In this document: in pieces, positions 63,326 to 64,000 of the stretch
How positions within the stretch are numbered: position 1 is the stretch's first letter
How the letters are laid out: every line of letters starts with the position of its first letter
DNA from: JAKFDI01 sp044508835
GTDB lineage: Bacteria > Pseudomonadota > Gammaproteobacteria > Burkholderiales > Burkholderiaceae_C
Reading direction: 5' to 3'
DNA: 64,000 nucleotides
Assembly: GCA_044508835.1 (NCBI GenBank)
Contig: JBIQHD010000020.1
Coordinates: forward strand, 26,801-90,800
Translations under genes and position numbers: made by a program
The notes under the pieces: model-generated
What the model was told of the DNA's origin: nothing
The model's database searches: none
Seen by the model: the letters and a program-made list of their open reading frames with translations, nothing else

Positions 63326-63406
63326 TTGATCCTTCCCGCCTTCGCGTCCGCCGCTTCCGTTTCCGGTTGCGCCGTCGGCTCGGGCTCTTGAACTGCGCGC
63401 CACTTT

Positions 63407-63482
<76 letters not shown>

Positions 63483-63654
63483 AAACAGGGCCTTCGTTAA
63501 CGAAGAAGCGAGATTATGCATGAATTCTCATTGCTGCGCAAGCCGTGCGGGACGCCGTGCGGGACGGCGTCAAGGCCAAATAGAAATGTCCGGTTCAGCG
63601 ACTGCCATGGGTTGCCGACTGCCATGGGAAAGGTGGGTCAAGGCGGCCCTCTGG

Positions 63655-64000
63655 TCACACCGGCAAAGCATCACGATGGCGTGTGGCAGCATAGAAACGC
63701 CAGAACAGCAGCGCGGCCGTTGACCGACAGGGCGCCCAGCCCGCGGCAATGTCCGCCACGGCACGCGGTGCCGGATACGGCTGGATGCCGAAGGCATCCC
63801 CCACCGCCTTGCGCAAGGCCAGATCGCCCACCGGGAAAATGTCGGGATGGGCGGCGCAGAACATCAGGTAGATTTCCGCGGTCCAGGGGCCGACACCGTG
63901 GTAGCGGGTCAGCGATTGAATTGCCTGTTCGGCCGGCAGCGTGGCCGCAGCGGCGAGATCCAGCTCCCCGGAAGCGATGGCCTGCGCGACGACCCGGATC
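63655..64000 (-). CDS. alkA: DNA-3-methyladenine glycosylase II, AlkA-like (C-terminal part)
   Basis: The last 115 or so codons of a gene that runs off the window end. Reading the reverse strand, the helix-hairpin-helix appears as LTRYHGVGPWTAEIYLMF, followed by the catalytic Asp region PDIFPVGDLALRKAVGDAFG and the closing WAPCRSTAALLFWRFYAA. These are HhH-GPD/AlkA hallmarks. A short internal ATG at 63864 is not the true start. A second AlkA-type enzyme is therefore present besides the Ada/AlkA fusion at 14052. Confidence 0.88.
   Translation of the reverse strand, partial: IRVVAQAIASGELDLAAAATLPAEQAIQSLTRYHGVGPWTAEIYLMFCAAHPDIFPVGDLALRKAVGDAFGIQPYPAPRAVADIAAGWAPCRSTAALLFWRFYAATRHRDALPV

Overview
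The window is about 70% GC, with tightly packed genes and many start/stop overlaps of the ATGA and GTGA type. The gene content points to a beta-proteobacterium of the order Burkholderiales, most likely Comamonadaceae-like. It has five Bug-type (tripartite tricarboxylate) solute-binding proteins without their membrane partners, many acyl-CoA enzymes, and dispersed palindromic repeats. One of these repeats (46547-46920) is, as I recall, abundant in Comamonadaceae intergenic DNA. No integrase, transposase, prophage or CRISPR array was seen. A run of exactly 100 N (29410-29509) marks a scaffold gap inside a tandem repeat.

Layout. 22-2854: BASS-family transporter, NAD-dependent epimerase and EamA exporter in one operon. 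2884-5888: ThDP-dependent enzyme divergent from an AraC-type regulator. 5843-13820 (minus): a complete oligopeptide-type ABC importer feeding an N-formylglutamate amidohydrolase and an M20 amidohydrolase. 14052-16944: alkylation-repair operon (Ada/AlkA fusion, Ogt-type methyltransferase, EamA transporter). 16969-19390: HDOD protein and MFS transporter.

19452-34686 is a catabolic locus: LysR regulator, branched-chain-amino-acid-type ABC importer (with permease and both ATPases fused in one polypeptide), then cupin, aldehyde dehydrogenase, ThDP enzyme, SDR, a periplasmic-binding-fold protein, two Bug proteins and a flavoprotein. Two nearly superimposable LysR-type promoters (CCATA-N9-TATGG) precede the importer and the cupin operon, which suggests co-regulation of uptake and catabolism. 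34705-35894: Xre/RES toxin-antitoxin pair. 36016-37407: DHA2-type exporter.

37414-46295 (minus) is a complete beta-oxidation-like module: ligase, acyl-CoA dehydrogenase, two-subunit MaoC hydratase, SDR dehydrogenases, thiolase, and an enoyl-CoA hydratase interrupted by an in-frame TAG. 47118-61890 (minus) is a second acyl-CoA region. Its CoA-transferase, hydratase, acyl-CoA dehydrogenase, MmgE/PrpD protein and CitE-like lyase resemble the itaconate-degradation gene set. It also contains a Cys-less thiolase homologue paired with a DUF35 protein, which suggests a retro-aldolase. A LysR regulator (62120-63058) is divergent from the last Bug gene. The window ends with tRNA-Ala, tRNA-Glu and tRNA-Asp genes and the 3' part of a stand-alone AlkA glycosylase.

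Palindromic repeats (TTCGA[CAAG/TACC]CTCAG...GAACGG) sit in most gaps between transcription units and mark operon boundaries. Functions rest on visible motifs and family knowledge; no database search was run.
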